NCBI RefSeq assembly: GCF_040729435.1
Contig: NZ_CP160398.1
Span: forward strand, 5,313,001-5,377,000
Length of the DNA stretch: 64,000 bases
Source: Pseudomonas sp. HOU2
GTDB taxonomy: Bacteria > Pseudomonadota > Gammaproteobacteria > Pseudomonadales > Pseudomonadaceae
Reading direction: 5' to 3'
The notes beneath the pieces were generated by a model. The model had not been told where the DNA came from and searched no databases. It worked only from the letters and a program-made list of their open reading frames with translations. Of the stretch, positions 55,051 to 64,000 are shown one piece after another. The position numbers and the translations under genes were made by a program. Position 1 is the stretch's first letter. The number at the start of each line of letters is the position of its first letter.

Positions 55051-56034
55051 TTACTGCGCCTCGGCTTCCGGCGCTTTTTCACCGTGGGACAGGCTGTACA
55101 CGTAGGCTGCCAGCAGGTGCACCTTGTCGTTGCCTTGCAGTTGTTCCTGCGCAGGCATCTGGCCCTGACGGCCGTAACGGATGGTCTGCTGCAGTTGCGC
55201 GAAGCTCGAACCGTAGATGAACGCGGCCGGGTGGGTCAGGTTGGGTGCGCCCATGGCTGGGGTGCCTTTGCCTTCCGGACCGTGGCAGGCCACGCAGTTG
55301 GCGGCGAACAGTTTCTGGCCGTTGGCCGGGTCCGCCTTGGTGCCTTCCGGCAGTTTGCGGCCATCGAGCTGGGTCACCACGAAGGCGGCGACGTCGGCTA
55401 CGCCTTGTTCGCCGATGACTTCGGCCCAGGCCGGCATCACTGCGTGACGACCGCCCATGATGGTGGTCTTGATGGTTTCCGGCTCGCCGCCCCAGCGCCA
55501 GTCGGCGTCGGTCAGGTTCGGGAAACCATAGGCGCCCTTGGCGTCGGAACCGTGGCACACCGAGCAGTTGGAGGCGAACAGGCGGCCACCCATTTTCAGT
55601 GCTTGCGGATCCTTGGCGACTTCCTCGATCGGCATCGCCGCGAACTTGGCAAAGATCGGACCGAATTTGGCGTCCGAGCGGGCCATTTCCTTTTCCCACT
55701 CGTGCACGCCGGTCCAGCCGGTCTGGCCGTTGGCGAACGCGGTCTGCTTGTCGTTATCAAGGTAGTTGTAGCCCGGCAGCAGGCCTTTCCAGTTGCCCAG
55801 GCCCGGGTACAGCACCAGATAACCCAAGGCAAACACGATGGTGCCCACGAACAACATGAACCACCATTTCGGCAGCGGGTTGTCGTACTCCTCGATCCCG
55901 TCGAAGGAGTGGCCCACGGTCTCTTCCGTCTGCTCGCTGCGCTGGCCCTTGCGGGTCGACAGCAACAGCCAGGTCAGGGAAAAGATCGTACCGAGACTGA
56001 GGACTGTGACGTACAGACTCCAGAATGTAGTCAT
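55051..56034 (-). CDS. ccoP: cbb3 oxidase subunit III (diheme cytochrome c), copy 1
   Basis: 327 residues. N-terminal membrane helix and the CcoP domain ([14 protein letters not shown]), then two c-type heme motifs, CSVCH and CVACH, each with a later Met ligand region. It passes electrons from soluble cytochrome c to CcoO/CcoN. Its start overlaps the ccoQ stop by 4 bases (ATGA). It has a segment ([16 protein letters not shown]) missing from the copy at 58755. Last gene of operon 1. Confidence 0.96.
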   Translation of the reverse strand: MTTFWSLYVTVLSLGTIFSLTWLLLSTRKGQRSEQTEETVGHSFDGIEEYDNPLPKWWFMLFVGTIVFALGYLVLYPGLGNWKGLLPGYNYLDNDKQTAFANGQTGWTGVHEWEKEMARSDAKFGPIFAKFAAMPIEEVAKDPQALKMGGRLFASNCSVCHGSDAKGAYGFPNLTDADWRWGGEPETIKTTIMGGRHAVMPAWAEVIGEQGVADVAAFVVTQLDGRKLPEGTKADPANGQKLFAANCVACHGPEGKGTPAMGAPNLTHPAAFIYGSSFAQLQQTIRYGRQGQMPAQEQLQGNDKVHLLAAYVYSLSHGEKAPEAEAQ

Positions 56035-56216
56035 TCTTTGTTACTCCTAGAAGCTTGCTCGACGTGCTTGATGGCTTCGGGATCATCCGCAAAAGGCAGC
56101 AAGGTTGCGTCTTCAAACTCCGACTTGCGCTTGGGGCTGAACACCCACAACGCCAAACCGATGAAGGCCACCATCACGACAACGGTGCCCAGGCCGCGAA
56201 TCATCCCGATATCCAT
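56031..56216 (-). CDS. ccoQ: cbb3 oxidase subunit CcoQ, copy 1
   Basis: 61 residues. One membrane helix ([20 protein letters not shown]) followed by [19 protein letters not shown], the CcoQ pattern. It stabilises the oxidase. It lies 6 bases after ccoO and overlaps ccoP by 4. Confidence 0.93.
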   Translation of the reverse strand: MDIGMIRGLGTVVVMVAFIGLALWVFSPKRKSEFEDATLLPFADDPEAIKHVEQASRSNKE

Positions 56217-56222
56217 AAAGAA

Positions 56223-56831
56223 TCACCGTTTGCTTTTGATGATGGTGCCCAGGCCCTGAAGGTAGGCCACCAGCGCGTCCATTTCGGTTTTGCCCTTCAC
56301 GGCATCTTTTGCACCGGCGATGTCTTCGTCGGTGTAAGGGACGCCGAGCGTGCGCAACACTTCCATTTTCTTGGCCGTGTCTTTGCCGTCGAGCTTGTTT
56401 TCCACGAGGAACGGGTAAGCCGGCATTTTCGACTCAGGCACCACGTTGCGCGGGTTGTACAGGTGCGCACGTTGCCAGTCATCGGAGTAACGACCGCCCA
56501 CGCGAGCCAGATCCGGGCCGGTACGTTTGGAACCCCACAGGAACGGGTGATCCCAGACGCTTTCACCGGCAACCGAGTAATGGCCGTAGCGTTCGGTTTC
56601 AGCGCGGAACGGCCGGATCATCTGCGAGTGGCAGCCGACACAACCGTTGGCGATATAGACGTCGCGGCCTTCCAGTTCCAGTGCCGAACGCGGCTTCATG
56701 CCTTCGACCGGCTTGTTGGTGACGTCCTGGAAGAACAGCGGAACGATCTGGGTCAGGCCGCCAATGCTGACGGCGATGACCATGAAGAAGGCCAGCAGGC
56801 CAATATTCTTCTCGACAGCTTCATGCTTCAT
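56223..56831 (-). CDS. ccoO: cbb3 oxidase subunit II (monoheme cytochrome c), copy 1
   Basis: 202 residues. N-terminal membrane anchor ([20 protein letters not shown]), then one heme c site CVGCH in [14 protein letters not shown] and the Met ligand region PESKMPAYP. Its start shares a base with the ccoN stop (TGATG). Confidence 0.96.
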   Translation of the reverse strand: MKHEAVEKNIGLLAFFMVIAVSIGGLTQIVPLFFQDVTNKPVEGMKPRSALELEGRDVYIANGCVGCHSQMIRPFRAETERYGHYSVAGESVWDHPFLWGSKRTGPDLARVGGRYSDDWQRAHLYNPRNVVPESKMPAYPFLVENKLDGKDTAKKMEVLRTLGVPYTDEDIAGAKDAVKGKTEMDALVAYLQGLGTIIKSKR

Positions 56832-58273
56832 CAGTGAGCTCCAACAACAGCGATCTGGGCGGCGGCTTCGGCTTCCGCCGCGTTCGAGGCGCGCACGGTG
56901 CGCCAGACGTTGTAAGCCATCAGGAACATGCCGCTGGCGAAGAATGCACCGCCCAGGGCACGGACGATGTAGCCCGGGTGACTGGCCTGCAGCGCTTCGA
57001 CGAACGAGTAGGTAAGGGTGCCGTCATCGTTGATTGCACGCCACATCAGGCCCTGAGTGATGCCGTTGACCCACATCGAGGCGATGTACAGCACGGTGCC
57101 GATGGTTGCGAGCCAGAAGTGCGCGTTGATCAGGCCGACACTGTGCATCTGCGCACGACCGAACAGTTTCGGGATCATGTGGTAGATCGCGCCGATCGAG
57201 ATCATCGCCACCCAGCCCAGAGCGCCGGCGTGTACGTGGCCGATGGTCCAGTCGGTGTAGTGCGAGAGCGAGTTGACGGTCTTGATCGCCATCATCGGCC
57301 CTTCGAAGGTCGACATGCCGTAGAACGCCAGCGACACCACGAGGAAGCGCAGGATCGGGTCGGTGCGCAGCTTATGCCAGGCGCCCGAGAGGGTCATCAT
57401 GCCGTTGATCATGCCGCCCCAGCTTGGCGCCAGCAGGATGATCGACATCGCCATGCCCAGCGATTGTGCCCAGTCCGGCAGTGCGGTGTAGTGCAGGTGG
57501 TGCGGGCCGGCCCAGATGTACAGGGTGATCAGTGCCCAGAAGTGCACGATCGACAGGCGATAGGAGTAGATCGGACGTTCGGCCTGTTTCGGCACGAAGT
57601 AGTACATCATCCCGAGGAAGCCGGTGGTCAGGAAGAAGCCCACGGCGTTGTGGCCGTACCACCACTGGATCATCGCGTCGGTTGCGCCCGAGTAGGCGGA
57701 ATAGGACTTGAAGAAACTCACCGGCAGGGAGGCGTGGTTGACGATGTGCAGCATCGCGGTCACGACGATGAACGCGCCGTAGAACCAGTTACCGACATAG
57801 ATGTGCTTGGTCTTGCGCTTGGTGATGGTGCCGAAGAACACCAGCCCGTAGGAGACCCAGACAATGGCCAGCAGAATGGCGAGCGGCCATTCCAGTTCGG
57901 CGTATTCCTTGGTGGTGGTGTAACCCAGCGGCAAGGTAATGATTGCGCCGACGATGACCGCCTGCCAGCCCCAGAAGGTGAAGGCGGCGAGGCTGTCGGA
58001 GATCAGTCGCGTCTGGCAGGTTCGCTGCACGACATAGTAGGAAGTGGCAAACAGTGCACAACCACCGAAGGCGAAAATCACCAGGTTTGTGTGCAACGGG
58101 CGCAGGCGTCCAAAGCTCGTCCACGGCAGACCGAAGTTCAACTCCGGCCAGACCAGTTGCGAGGCGATGAAGACACCGAGCCCCATGCCAAGGATCCCCC
58201 AGACCACCGTCATGATGGCGAACTGGCGGACTACCTTATAGTTATAAGCAGTCGGACTGATTGCTGTGCTCAT
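56831..58273 (-). CDS. ccoN: cbb3 oxidase catalytic subunit I, copy 1
   Basis: 480 residues, about 12 membrane helices. Heme and copper ligands sit in [22 protein letters not shown] (Cu-B His), [11 protein letters not shown] and [11 protein letters not shown]. The cross-linked Tyr region of cbb3 enzymes is in the conserved part. First gene of ccoNOQP-1; it is very similar to the copy at 60527, with differences concentrated at the ends and in the loop near [10 protein letters not shown]. In P. aeruginosa operon 1 is expressed even at high oxygen. Confidence 0.97.
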   Translation of the reverse strand: MSTAISPTAYNYKVVRQFAIMTVVWGILGMGLGVFIASQLVWPELNFGLPWTSFGRLRPLHTNLVIFAFGGCALFATSYYVVQRTCQTRLISDSLAAFTFWGWQAVIVGAIITLPLGYTTTKEYAELEWPLAILLAIVWVSYGLVFFGTITKRKTKHIYVGNWFYGAFIVVTAMLHIVNHASLPVSFFKSYSAYSGATDAMIQWWYGHNAVGFFLTTGFLGMMYYFVPKQAERPIYSYRLSIVHFWALITLYIWAGPHHLHYTALPDWAQSLGMAMSIILLAPSWGGMINGMMTLSGAWHKLRTDPILRFLVVSLAFYGMSTFEGPMMAIKTVNSLSHYTDWTIGHVHAGALGWVAMISIGAIYHMIPKLFGRAQMHSVGLINAHFWLATIGTVLYIASMWVNGITQGLMWRAINDDGTLTYSFVEALQASHPGYIVRALGGAFFASGMFLMAYNVWRTVRASNAAEAEAAAQIAVVGAH

Positions 58274-58357
58274 TCTAAGGTTCCACGGTTTGGGTGTTTT
58301 ATTAGGATTAAAATCGGCCGCAAGTATGCAGAGAGCAGGGGGTCATTGCAACGCGCC

Positions 58358-58371
58358 ATGACCTGGGTCAA
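58358..58371 (-). promoter_or_regulatory. Weak Anr-like box upstream of ccoN1 (ATGACCTGGGTCAA)
   Basis: Seven of ten positions match TTGAT-N4-ATCAA, with the GTCAA half intact. It lies about 90 bases before ccoN1. The remaining gap (58372-58713) shows no gene. Confidence 0.4.
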
Positions 58372-58713
58372 TGCTTTCCAACGCTGATTCTGCGGCCTTT
58401 CCATACGCCGCGTAAGGACAAAAATGGCCTCGGACAAAATGTCGCAGCGGACGAAAGAAGCGAGGGGTTCAGGTCAGTTATAACGAGGTGTGTTCGAACG
58501 CAGTGATCGGGTGACGGACGGTCATTGGCGCGACAGCCGGTATCTACCGGGCTTTGCGCGCTGTCAGTCAGGCGATTTGTCGAACACATCGCTCAAGGTC
58601 GACCTGGAACCGGCACGGGCCAGTCCGCATCGAGCAAGCGTAGACCCGATTCGGGGGATTCGAAAGGAGAGGGTGTGACGGGGTGCGACAATGCGTCGCA
58701 AAGGGGCGGGATG

Positions 58714-58739
58714 CTGCCGCACCGAGAATGGTGCGGCAG
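58714..58739. other. Perfect hairpin downstream of ccoP2
   Basis: CTGCCGCACC (58714-58723) pairs with GGTGCGGCAG (58730-58739). It is 15 bases past the ccoP2 stop on the minus strand; no T-run follows, so it would act as an mRNA 3' stabiliser or a weak terminator. It lies in the 481-base cco-1/cco-2 gap. Confidence 0.55.
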
Positions 58740-58754
58740 AGGTGTACGCAATGC

Positions 58755-59708
58755 TTATTGCTTGTTGTCTTCAGTCATCAGTTTTTCTGTATTCAATCCG
58801 TGCGACAGGCTGTACACATAAGCGGCGAGCAATTGCACTTTATCGTTGCCCAACAACTCATTCTGCGCCGGCATGTGGCCCTGACGACCGTGGCGGATGG
58901 TCTGCTCAAGCTGCGTCAGACTCGTGCCATAAATAAATCCGGCCGGGTGCGTCAGATTCGGCGCACCCATGGCTTCAGTGCCGTGGCCGGTTGCCCCATG
59001 ACAGGCTACGCAGGTGGTGCTGAACGCTTGCTGTCCGGCTTGCAGGTCAGCCTTGCTGTCGGCGGGCAGTGGCAGGCCGGCCAGTTCGTGACGCACATAC
59101 GCCGCGACGTTCTTCACCCCGGCTTCACCGAGCACTTCGCCCCAGGCCGGCATCGCCGCCATCCGCCCACCCATGATGGTGGTCTTGATGGTTTCGGCGT
59201 CACCGCCCCAGCGCCAGTCCTTGTCGGCCAGGTTAGGGAAGCCGAACGCGCCCTTGGCGTCGGAGCCGTGGCACACCGAGCAGTTGGAGGCGAACAGCCG
59301 GCCACCCATTTTCAGCGCCTGCGGATCCTTCGCCACTTCTTCCACCGGCATGGCGGCGAATTTGGCGAAGATCGGCCCGAATTTGGCGTCGGCCTTGTTC
59401 ATTTCCTTTTCCCATTCGTGCACGCCGGTCCAGCCGTCCTCGTAGCCGGGCAGGACGCCTTTCCAGTTGCCCAGGCCCGGATACAGGATCAGATAGCCCA
59501 CGGAAAACACCAGCGTGCCGGCGAACAGCATGAACCACCACTGCGGCAGCGGGTTGTCGTACTCCTCGATGCCGTCGAAGCTGTGGCCCATGGTCTGGTC
59601 GACGCTGCCCTTGGTCTCGCCCCGGCGGGTGCCGATCAGCAGCCAGGTCAGGCCGATCAGGCTGCCGATGGTCAGTACGCAGATCCACGTACTCCAGAAG
59701 GTGGTCAT
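58755..59708 (-). CDS. ccoP: cbb3 oxidase subunit III (diheme cytochrome c), copy 2
   Basis: 317 residues. Same layout as copy 1, with heme motifs CSVCH and CVACH, but shorter by about 12 residues just before [13 protein letters not shown]-terminus differs ([18 protein letters not shown]). Overlaps ccoQ2 by 4 bases. Last gene of operon 2. Confidence 0.96.
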   Translation of the reverse strand: MTTFWSTWICVLTIGSLIGLTWLLIGTRRGETKGSVDQTMGHSFDGIEEYDNPLPQWWFMLFAGTLVFSVGYLILYPGLGNWKGVLPGYEDGWTGVHEWEKEMNKADAKFGPIFAKFAAMPVEEVAKDPQALKMGGRLFASNCSVCHGSDAKGAFGFPNLADKDWRWGGDAETIKTTIMGGRMAAMPAWGEVLGEAGVKNVAAYVRHELAGLPLPADSKADLQAGQQAFSTTCVACHGATGHGTEAMGAPNLTHPAGFIYGTSLTQLEQTIRHGRQGHMPAQNELLGNDKVQLLAAYVYSLSHGLNTEKLMTEDNKQ

Positions 59709-59902
59709 GGCCGGGTACTCCTTGGTTCAGGTGCTTGGGTAATGTCGGGTTGCGGCTCGTCGGCAAACGGCAGCAGGCGCGCTTCGGCGAATTCCGGGGT
59801 GCGCTTGCGGTTGAACACCCAGATCGTCAGGCCGACGAAGGCGACGAACACCACGACGGTGCCGAGGCCGCGAATCAGCCCTGAGCTCATTTCAATGACC
59901 AT
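59705..59902 (-). CDS. ccoQ: cbb3 oxidase subunit CcoQ, copy 2
   Basis: 65 residues from ATG 59902, preceded by GAGG; a GTG at 59911 overlaps the ccoO2 stop and would add 3 residues. One membrane helix ([20 protein letters not shown]) and the [20 protein letters not shown] region as in copy 1, with a longer Pro-rich tail. Confidence 0.9.
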   Translation of the reverse strand: MVIEMSSGLIRGLGTVVVFVAFVGLTIWVFNRKRTPEFAEARLLPFADEPQPDITQAPEPRSTRP

Positions 59903-59907
59903 CGTGC

Positions 59908-60516
59908 TCACCTCTTGCTCTTGATCGCAGTGCCGAGCACTTGCAGGTAGGAGACGAGGGCGTCCATTTCGGTCTTGCCCTTGAGGCTGGCGACCGCGCC
60001 GCTGATGTCATCGTCGGTGTACGGCACGCCGAGGGTGCGCATGGTCTTGAGCTTGGTTTCGGTGTGGCTGCTGTCGACCGCTTGCGTCACCAGCCACGGG
60101 TAGGCCGGCATTTTCGATTCAGGCACCACGTTGCGCGGGTTGTACAGGTGCGCGCGGTGCCAGTCGTCCGAGTAACGCGCGCCGACCCGTGCCAGGTCCG
60201 GCCCGGTACGCTTCGAGCCCCAGAGGAACGGGTGATCCCACACGCTCTCGCCGGCCACCGAGTAGTGCCCGTAACGTTCGGTTTCGGCGCGGAACGGACG
60301 GATCATCTGCGAGTGGCAACCGACGCAGCCTTCGCGGATGTAGATGTCGCGGCCTTCCAGTTGCAGCGCGGTGTAAGGCTTCATGCCTTCCACCGGTTTG
60401 TTGGTGACGTCCTGGAAGAACAGCGGGACGATCTGGGTCAGGCCGCCGATGCTCACGGCGAACACCATCAGCAGCATCAGCAGGCCGACGTTCTTTTCAA
60501 TCGTTTCGTGTTTCAT
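59908..60516 (-). CDS. ccoO: cbb3 oxidase subunit II (monoheme cytochrome c), copy 2
   Basis: 202 residues from ATG 60516 ([16 protein letters not shown]); 11 codons upstream in frame overlap the ccoN2 end and are rejected. Heme site CVGCH in [14 protein letters not shown] and Met region PESKMPAYP. Same length as copy 1. Confidence 0.96.
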   Translation of the reverse strand: MKHETIEKNVGLLMLLMVFAVSIGGLTQIVPLFFQDVTNKPVEGMKPYTALQLEGRDIYIREGCVGCHSQMIRPFRAETERYGHYSVAGESVWDHPFLWGSKRTGPDLARVGARYSDDWHRAHLYNPRNVVPESKMPAYPWLVTQAVDSSHTETKLKTMRTLGVPYTDDDISGAVASLKGKTEMDALVSYLQVLGTAIKSKR

Positions 60517-60526
60517 GGCGGACTCC

Positions 60527-61951
<1,425 letters not shown>

Positions 61952-62046
61952 GGTTCCCCATCCACGGTTCAGCCGAAGTGAGCGCGCGCAGAAAACGCCG
62001 CGAATCCTTCGCCTGGAGTTATAGGCAGACTAAAAGCGAGGCAAGC

Positions 62047-62724
62047 ATGGACAAACAGCACAAGGCCAGTATTGACGGGGATCAATGGGCGCAGTGCGTG
62101 CGGGATCGTGGGTGGCTTTGGGACGCCGCGTCGGGCGAGGCTTCGGCGACCCTGATCCTGGCGCATGGTGCGGGGGCGCCGATGGACAGCGACTGGATGA
62201 ACGATATGGCTGGGCGCCTTGCTGCACTTGGGGTGAATGTGTTGCGGTTTGAGTTTCCTTATATGGCGCAGCGGCGTATCGACGGTGGCAAGCGTCCGCC
62301 TAATCCGGCGCCGAAACTGCTTCAGTGTTGGCGTGAAGTGTTCGCTGAAGTGCGACGTCATGTCGCTGGGATTTTGGCCATCGGTGGTAAGTCCATGGGC
62401 GGGCGGATGGCCAGTCTTTTGGCTGACGAATTGGGCGCCGATGCGCTTGTCTGTCTTGGATATCCGTTTTATGCGGTGGGGAAACCTGAGAAACCGCGGG
62501 TTGAGCATTTGGCTTCTCTGCGGACTCGGACGTTGATTGTTCAGGGGGAGCGGGATGCGCTTGGCAATCGGGACGCTGTCGAGGCTTACGATCTATCGCC
62601 GAGTATTGAGGTGTTTTGGCTGGCCTCTGGGGATCATGATTTGAAGCCGCTGAAGGTTTCCGGGTTTACGCATGAGCAGCATTTGGCGTCGGCTGCGGAG
62701 AAGGTTGCCGGGTTTCTTCGGTGA
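62047..62724 (+). CDS. Small alpha/beta hydrolase (KANL3/Tex30-like)
   Basis: 225 residues from ATG 62047, preceded by GCGAGG; 23 codons upstream in frame (from 61978) overlap the ccoN2 promoter region and are less likely. The HGAGAPMDSDWM loop, the nucleophile elbow GKSMGGRMA, and late Asp and His in GERDALG and SGDHDLKP fit the dienelactone-hydrolase-like KANL3/Tex30 group. Substrate unknown. An Anr box for the divergent ccoN2 promoter covers codons 9-13. Nothing else links it to respiration. Confidence 0.85.
   Translation: MDKQHKASIDGDQWAQCVRDRGWLWDAASGEASATLILAHGAGAPMDSDWMNDMAGRLAALGVNVLRFEFPYMAQRRIDGGKRPPNPAPKLLQCWREVFAEVRRHVAGILAIGGKSMGGRMASLLADELGADALVCLGYPFYAVGKPEKPRVEHLASLRTRTLIVQGERDALGNRDAVEAYDLSPSIEVFWLASGDHDLKPLKVSGFTHEQHLASAAEKVAGFLR
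62072..62085 (-). promoter_or_regulatory. Anr/FNR box for ccoN2 (TTGACGGGGATCAA), inside the hydrolase gene
   Basis: Nine of ten bases match TTGAT-N4-ATCAA. It lies 121-134 bases before the ccoN2 start and overlaps codons 9-13 of the divergent hydrolase gene. Confidence 0.75.
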
Positions 62725-63085
62725 GGCTTTGTTTGGAGGCATATCCGTTGCTGCGGTCACGGCCACTTAGGGTTTCGCCCTTACGGCGACTCACTTTTTT
62801 TACAAACGCCTAAAAAAAGTAAGCAAAAAAACGCTTGCTCCTGCGTTCGGCCCGCTCGCTGGGGCTCGGGGTCCCTTCGCTCCGGGATCCATCCGGGCGC
62901 AGCGCCTACGGTTTGCTTCGCTGCACCTCCTCTCGCTGTGTTTGGCTGCGCCAAACGGTCGCTGCGCTCCCACGCCCGAATGAATCCCTCCACTCAGCCT
63001 TCCGATGTCGCCCGTGGATCAAGATCAAGAGCTGCAGCCGAGCTTGCGCTCATCCTGGAGTGGGGCGGCTGCGCCGCGGGTTTTG
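62725..63085. repeat. Intergenic, multi-copy-like Pseudomonas extragenic sequence
   Basis: No convincing gene. The part from about 62761 to 63000 carries short inverted and homopolymer runs (ACTTTTTT with AAAAAAAGT, and many GCTCGCT/GCAGCGCC-type units) and resembles a sequence I remember seeing after many Pseudomonas genes. The frame 62835-63197 is judged non-coding. Confidence 0.4.
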
Positions 63086-63357
63086 TGTAGGAGCTGCCGA
63101 AGGCTGCGATCTTTTGATCTTGATCTTGTGGGAGCTGGCCTGCCTGGCGGCCTACGACCCGACCATTCACTTACTGATGCACCCCATCCAACTGTAGGAG
63201 TGAGCCTGCTCGCGATGGCGCCCTGATACCTGACCAACATCCTGCAGACTGCATGCAATCCCTGTGGGAGCTGGCTTGCCAGCGATGACGGTCTGACAGC
63301 CGACCATTCCCTTACTGACGCACCCAGTCCAAATGTGGGAGCGAGCTTGCTCGCGAA
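63086..63357. repeat. Cluster of single REP units from several families
   Basis: In order: a family D unit (63086-63120), a degraded family B unit (about 63128-63152), a family C unit (63193-63216), a family B unit (63263-63286) and a family C unit (63334-63357). Between them lie similar short spacers such as GACCATTC-CTTACTGA-GCACCC, which occurs twice (63159 and 63302), so the array may have grown by duplication. Confidence 0.75.
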
Positions 63358-63439
63358 AGCTGCCTGCCAGACACCATCAAAATATCAGGAAAAACCCGAC
63401 ACTCCCTGCGCATAAACGTAACCTCGCAAGCACGTTTAA

Positions 63440-63775
63440 AGTACACGAACCGTTACGCCATAACGGCTACAACGCCTTGCGCCGTTACCTACGCGTACGC
63501 CAGAATCCGCCGGCTTACACGGCTATGGGCCGGGCTATATCGTTTCCCTGTCACTGAAAATCAGTGATCGGGTTTGGTAGCCTGTCTGTAATAGCCGTAT
63601 GGCAACACCTATGCAGTCCCTTTTTGGGACTCGGTTTTATGGTGGTCATGCGTGGGGCTCATTCGTGAGCGCCGGGTTCCTATTGCAGCCGGTCTACCAA
63701 CCCGCGTATGGCCGCCACCCATCGTTTGGTAGCGTGGGTGATGGCTCCTTGAAATCTGCGATAGGAGTTACATCC
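63440..63775 (+). promoter_or_regulatory. Candidate structured leader RNA of the DUF6124-type gene
   Basis: Many stems are possible: CCGTTA (63450-63455)/TAACGG (63461-63466) or, instead, TAACGGC (63461-63467)/GCCGTTA (63481-63487); TCACTG/CAGTGA (63551-63567); AGTCCC/GGGACT (63615-63631); and a three-way junction closed by GGTGG+CATGCG (63641-63652) with CGTATG+CCACC (63705-63719), enclosing GCTCA-TTCG-TGAGC (63657-63670) and GGGTT/AACCC (63674-63703). CTCCT (63745-63749) is complementary to the ribosome site AGGAG (63763-63767). Role inferred only. Confidence 0.5.
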
Positions 63776-64000
63776 ATGTTCAAAGCCACACCCAACCCAC
63801 CAATCACCGATCCAACCCCTCGCCACCCCGAGCTCGAGTCCCAAAAGACAAAAGACGCCGCCGACCGCGCACTCGACTATTACCTTGGTCCCGATATCCC
63901 GAAGTACTTCCCACCCAAGGCTCGCCCCATCTACATGGTCGATCCCACGCTCGATGACGAAACTCTGCTCGTCGAAGCCAGTGAATCACTGTCGTCAGCC
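63776..64000 (+). CDS. DUF6124-family protein, N-terminal part (3' end outside window)
   Basis: 75 residues to the window end, start ATG 63776 with AGGAG 8 bases upstream. The start MFKATPNPPITDPT and the segments DAADRALDYYL and DETLLVEASESL match a small Pseudomonas family annotated as DUF6124 (about 120 residues), whose members often occur in several tandem or dispersed copies; this is from memory. No enzymatic motif or signal peptide. The function of the family is unknown. Confidence 0.75.
   Translation, partial: MFKATPNPPITDPTPRHPELESQKTKDAADRALDYYLGPDIPKYFPPKARPIYMVDPTLDDETLLVEASESLSSA

Noticed and set aside
56834..58387. Long plus-strand frames over ccoN1, and the equivalent at 60383-61981 over ccoN2
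   Set aside because: Both are antisense to conserved membrane proteins; their similarity to each other only reflects the ccoN duplication.
58714..58739. Hairpin after ccoP2 as a rho-independent terminator
   Set aside because: The stem is perfect but no T-run follows on either strand, so it is listed only as a hairpin.
62835..63197. 120-codon plus-strand frame in the repeat-rich gap
   Set aside because: It consists of repeat sequence and a REP unit and has no protein-like pattern.
63333..63557. 74-codon frame leading into the DUF6124 leader
   Set aside because: It begins in a REP unit and ends before the structured region; no ribosome site. It may look protein-like only because the leader sequence is conserved.

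Overview
The window is a stretch of chromosome from a high-GC gammaproteobacterium, almost certainly a Pseudomonas of the P. fluorescens group. The evidence is the sigX-oprF locus with cmaX, cfrX and cmpX, an Anr-type oxygen sensor beside hemN and two complete cbb3 oxidase operons in tandem, and several families of Pseudomonas REP sequences in the gaps between genes. Three blocks follow gene orders I remember from P. aeruginosa (about PA1770-PA1777, PA1519-PA1534 and PA1543-PA1557). That synteny is recalled, not computed. Nearly all of the window is core genome.

Layout. 1-7.2 kb: 3' end of ppsA, an alpha/beta hydrolase, rraA, then the envelope-stress cluster cmaX-cfrX-cmpX-sigX-oprF. 7.3-16.4 kb: pyrD, rmf (minus strand, with a structured leader), rlmL, a membrane CHASE-PAS-PAS-GGDEF diguanylate cyclase, dacB and yggL. 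16.4-26.1 kb: a purine-salvage block (BenE-family transporter, GntR regulator, guaD, xdhC, xdhB, xdhA and a second GntR regulator). 26.1-42 kb: chromosome and cell-division genes (smc, zipA, ligA), a zinc metallopeptidase-like protein, 4.5S RNA, an uncharacterised UvrD-like ATPase, dnaX, ybaB, a CurA-like reductase and recR. 42-47 kb: acyl-CoA dehydrogenase, apt, anr, an unknown coiled-coil protein and hemN. 47-62 kb: the cbb3 oxidase assembly genes (a TauE/SafE-like protein, ccoS, ccoI, ccoH, ccoG) and the operons ccoNOQP-1 and ccoNOQP-2. An insertion of about 2.3 kb between ccoG and ccoP1 carries a Phd-PIN toxin-antitoxin pair and an exported metallophosphoesterase. 62-64 kb: a small hydrolase, a repeat-rich gap, and the start of a DUF6124-type gene preceded by a long leader that can fold.

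How the genes work together. Anr (44.0-44.8 kb) probably controls the oxygen-linked genes around it. I see FNR/Anr-type boxes upstream of hemN, ccoG, ccoN1 (weak) and ccoN2; the last lies inside the coding sequence of the divergent hydrolase. CcoG, CcoH, CcoI and CcoS supply copper and assembly functions for the two oxidases. In the purine block, GuaD and XdhABC turn guanine and hypoxanthine into uric acid, and both GntR genes have palindromes nearby that could be their operators. CmpX, SigX and OprF form a membrane-tension and envelope circuit.

The best candidates for something undescribed are the structured leader of the DUF6124-type gene (mutually exclusive stems and a sequence complementary to the ribosome binding site), the orphan SF1 helicase-like protein between ffs and dnaX, and the accessory insertion in the cco locus. 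No CRISPR array, tRNA, rRNA, prophage or transposase was seen.
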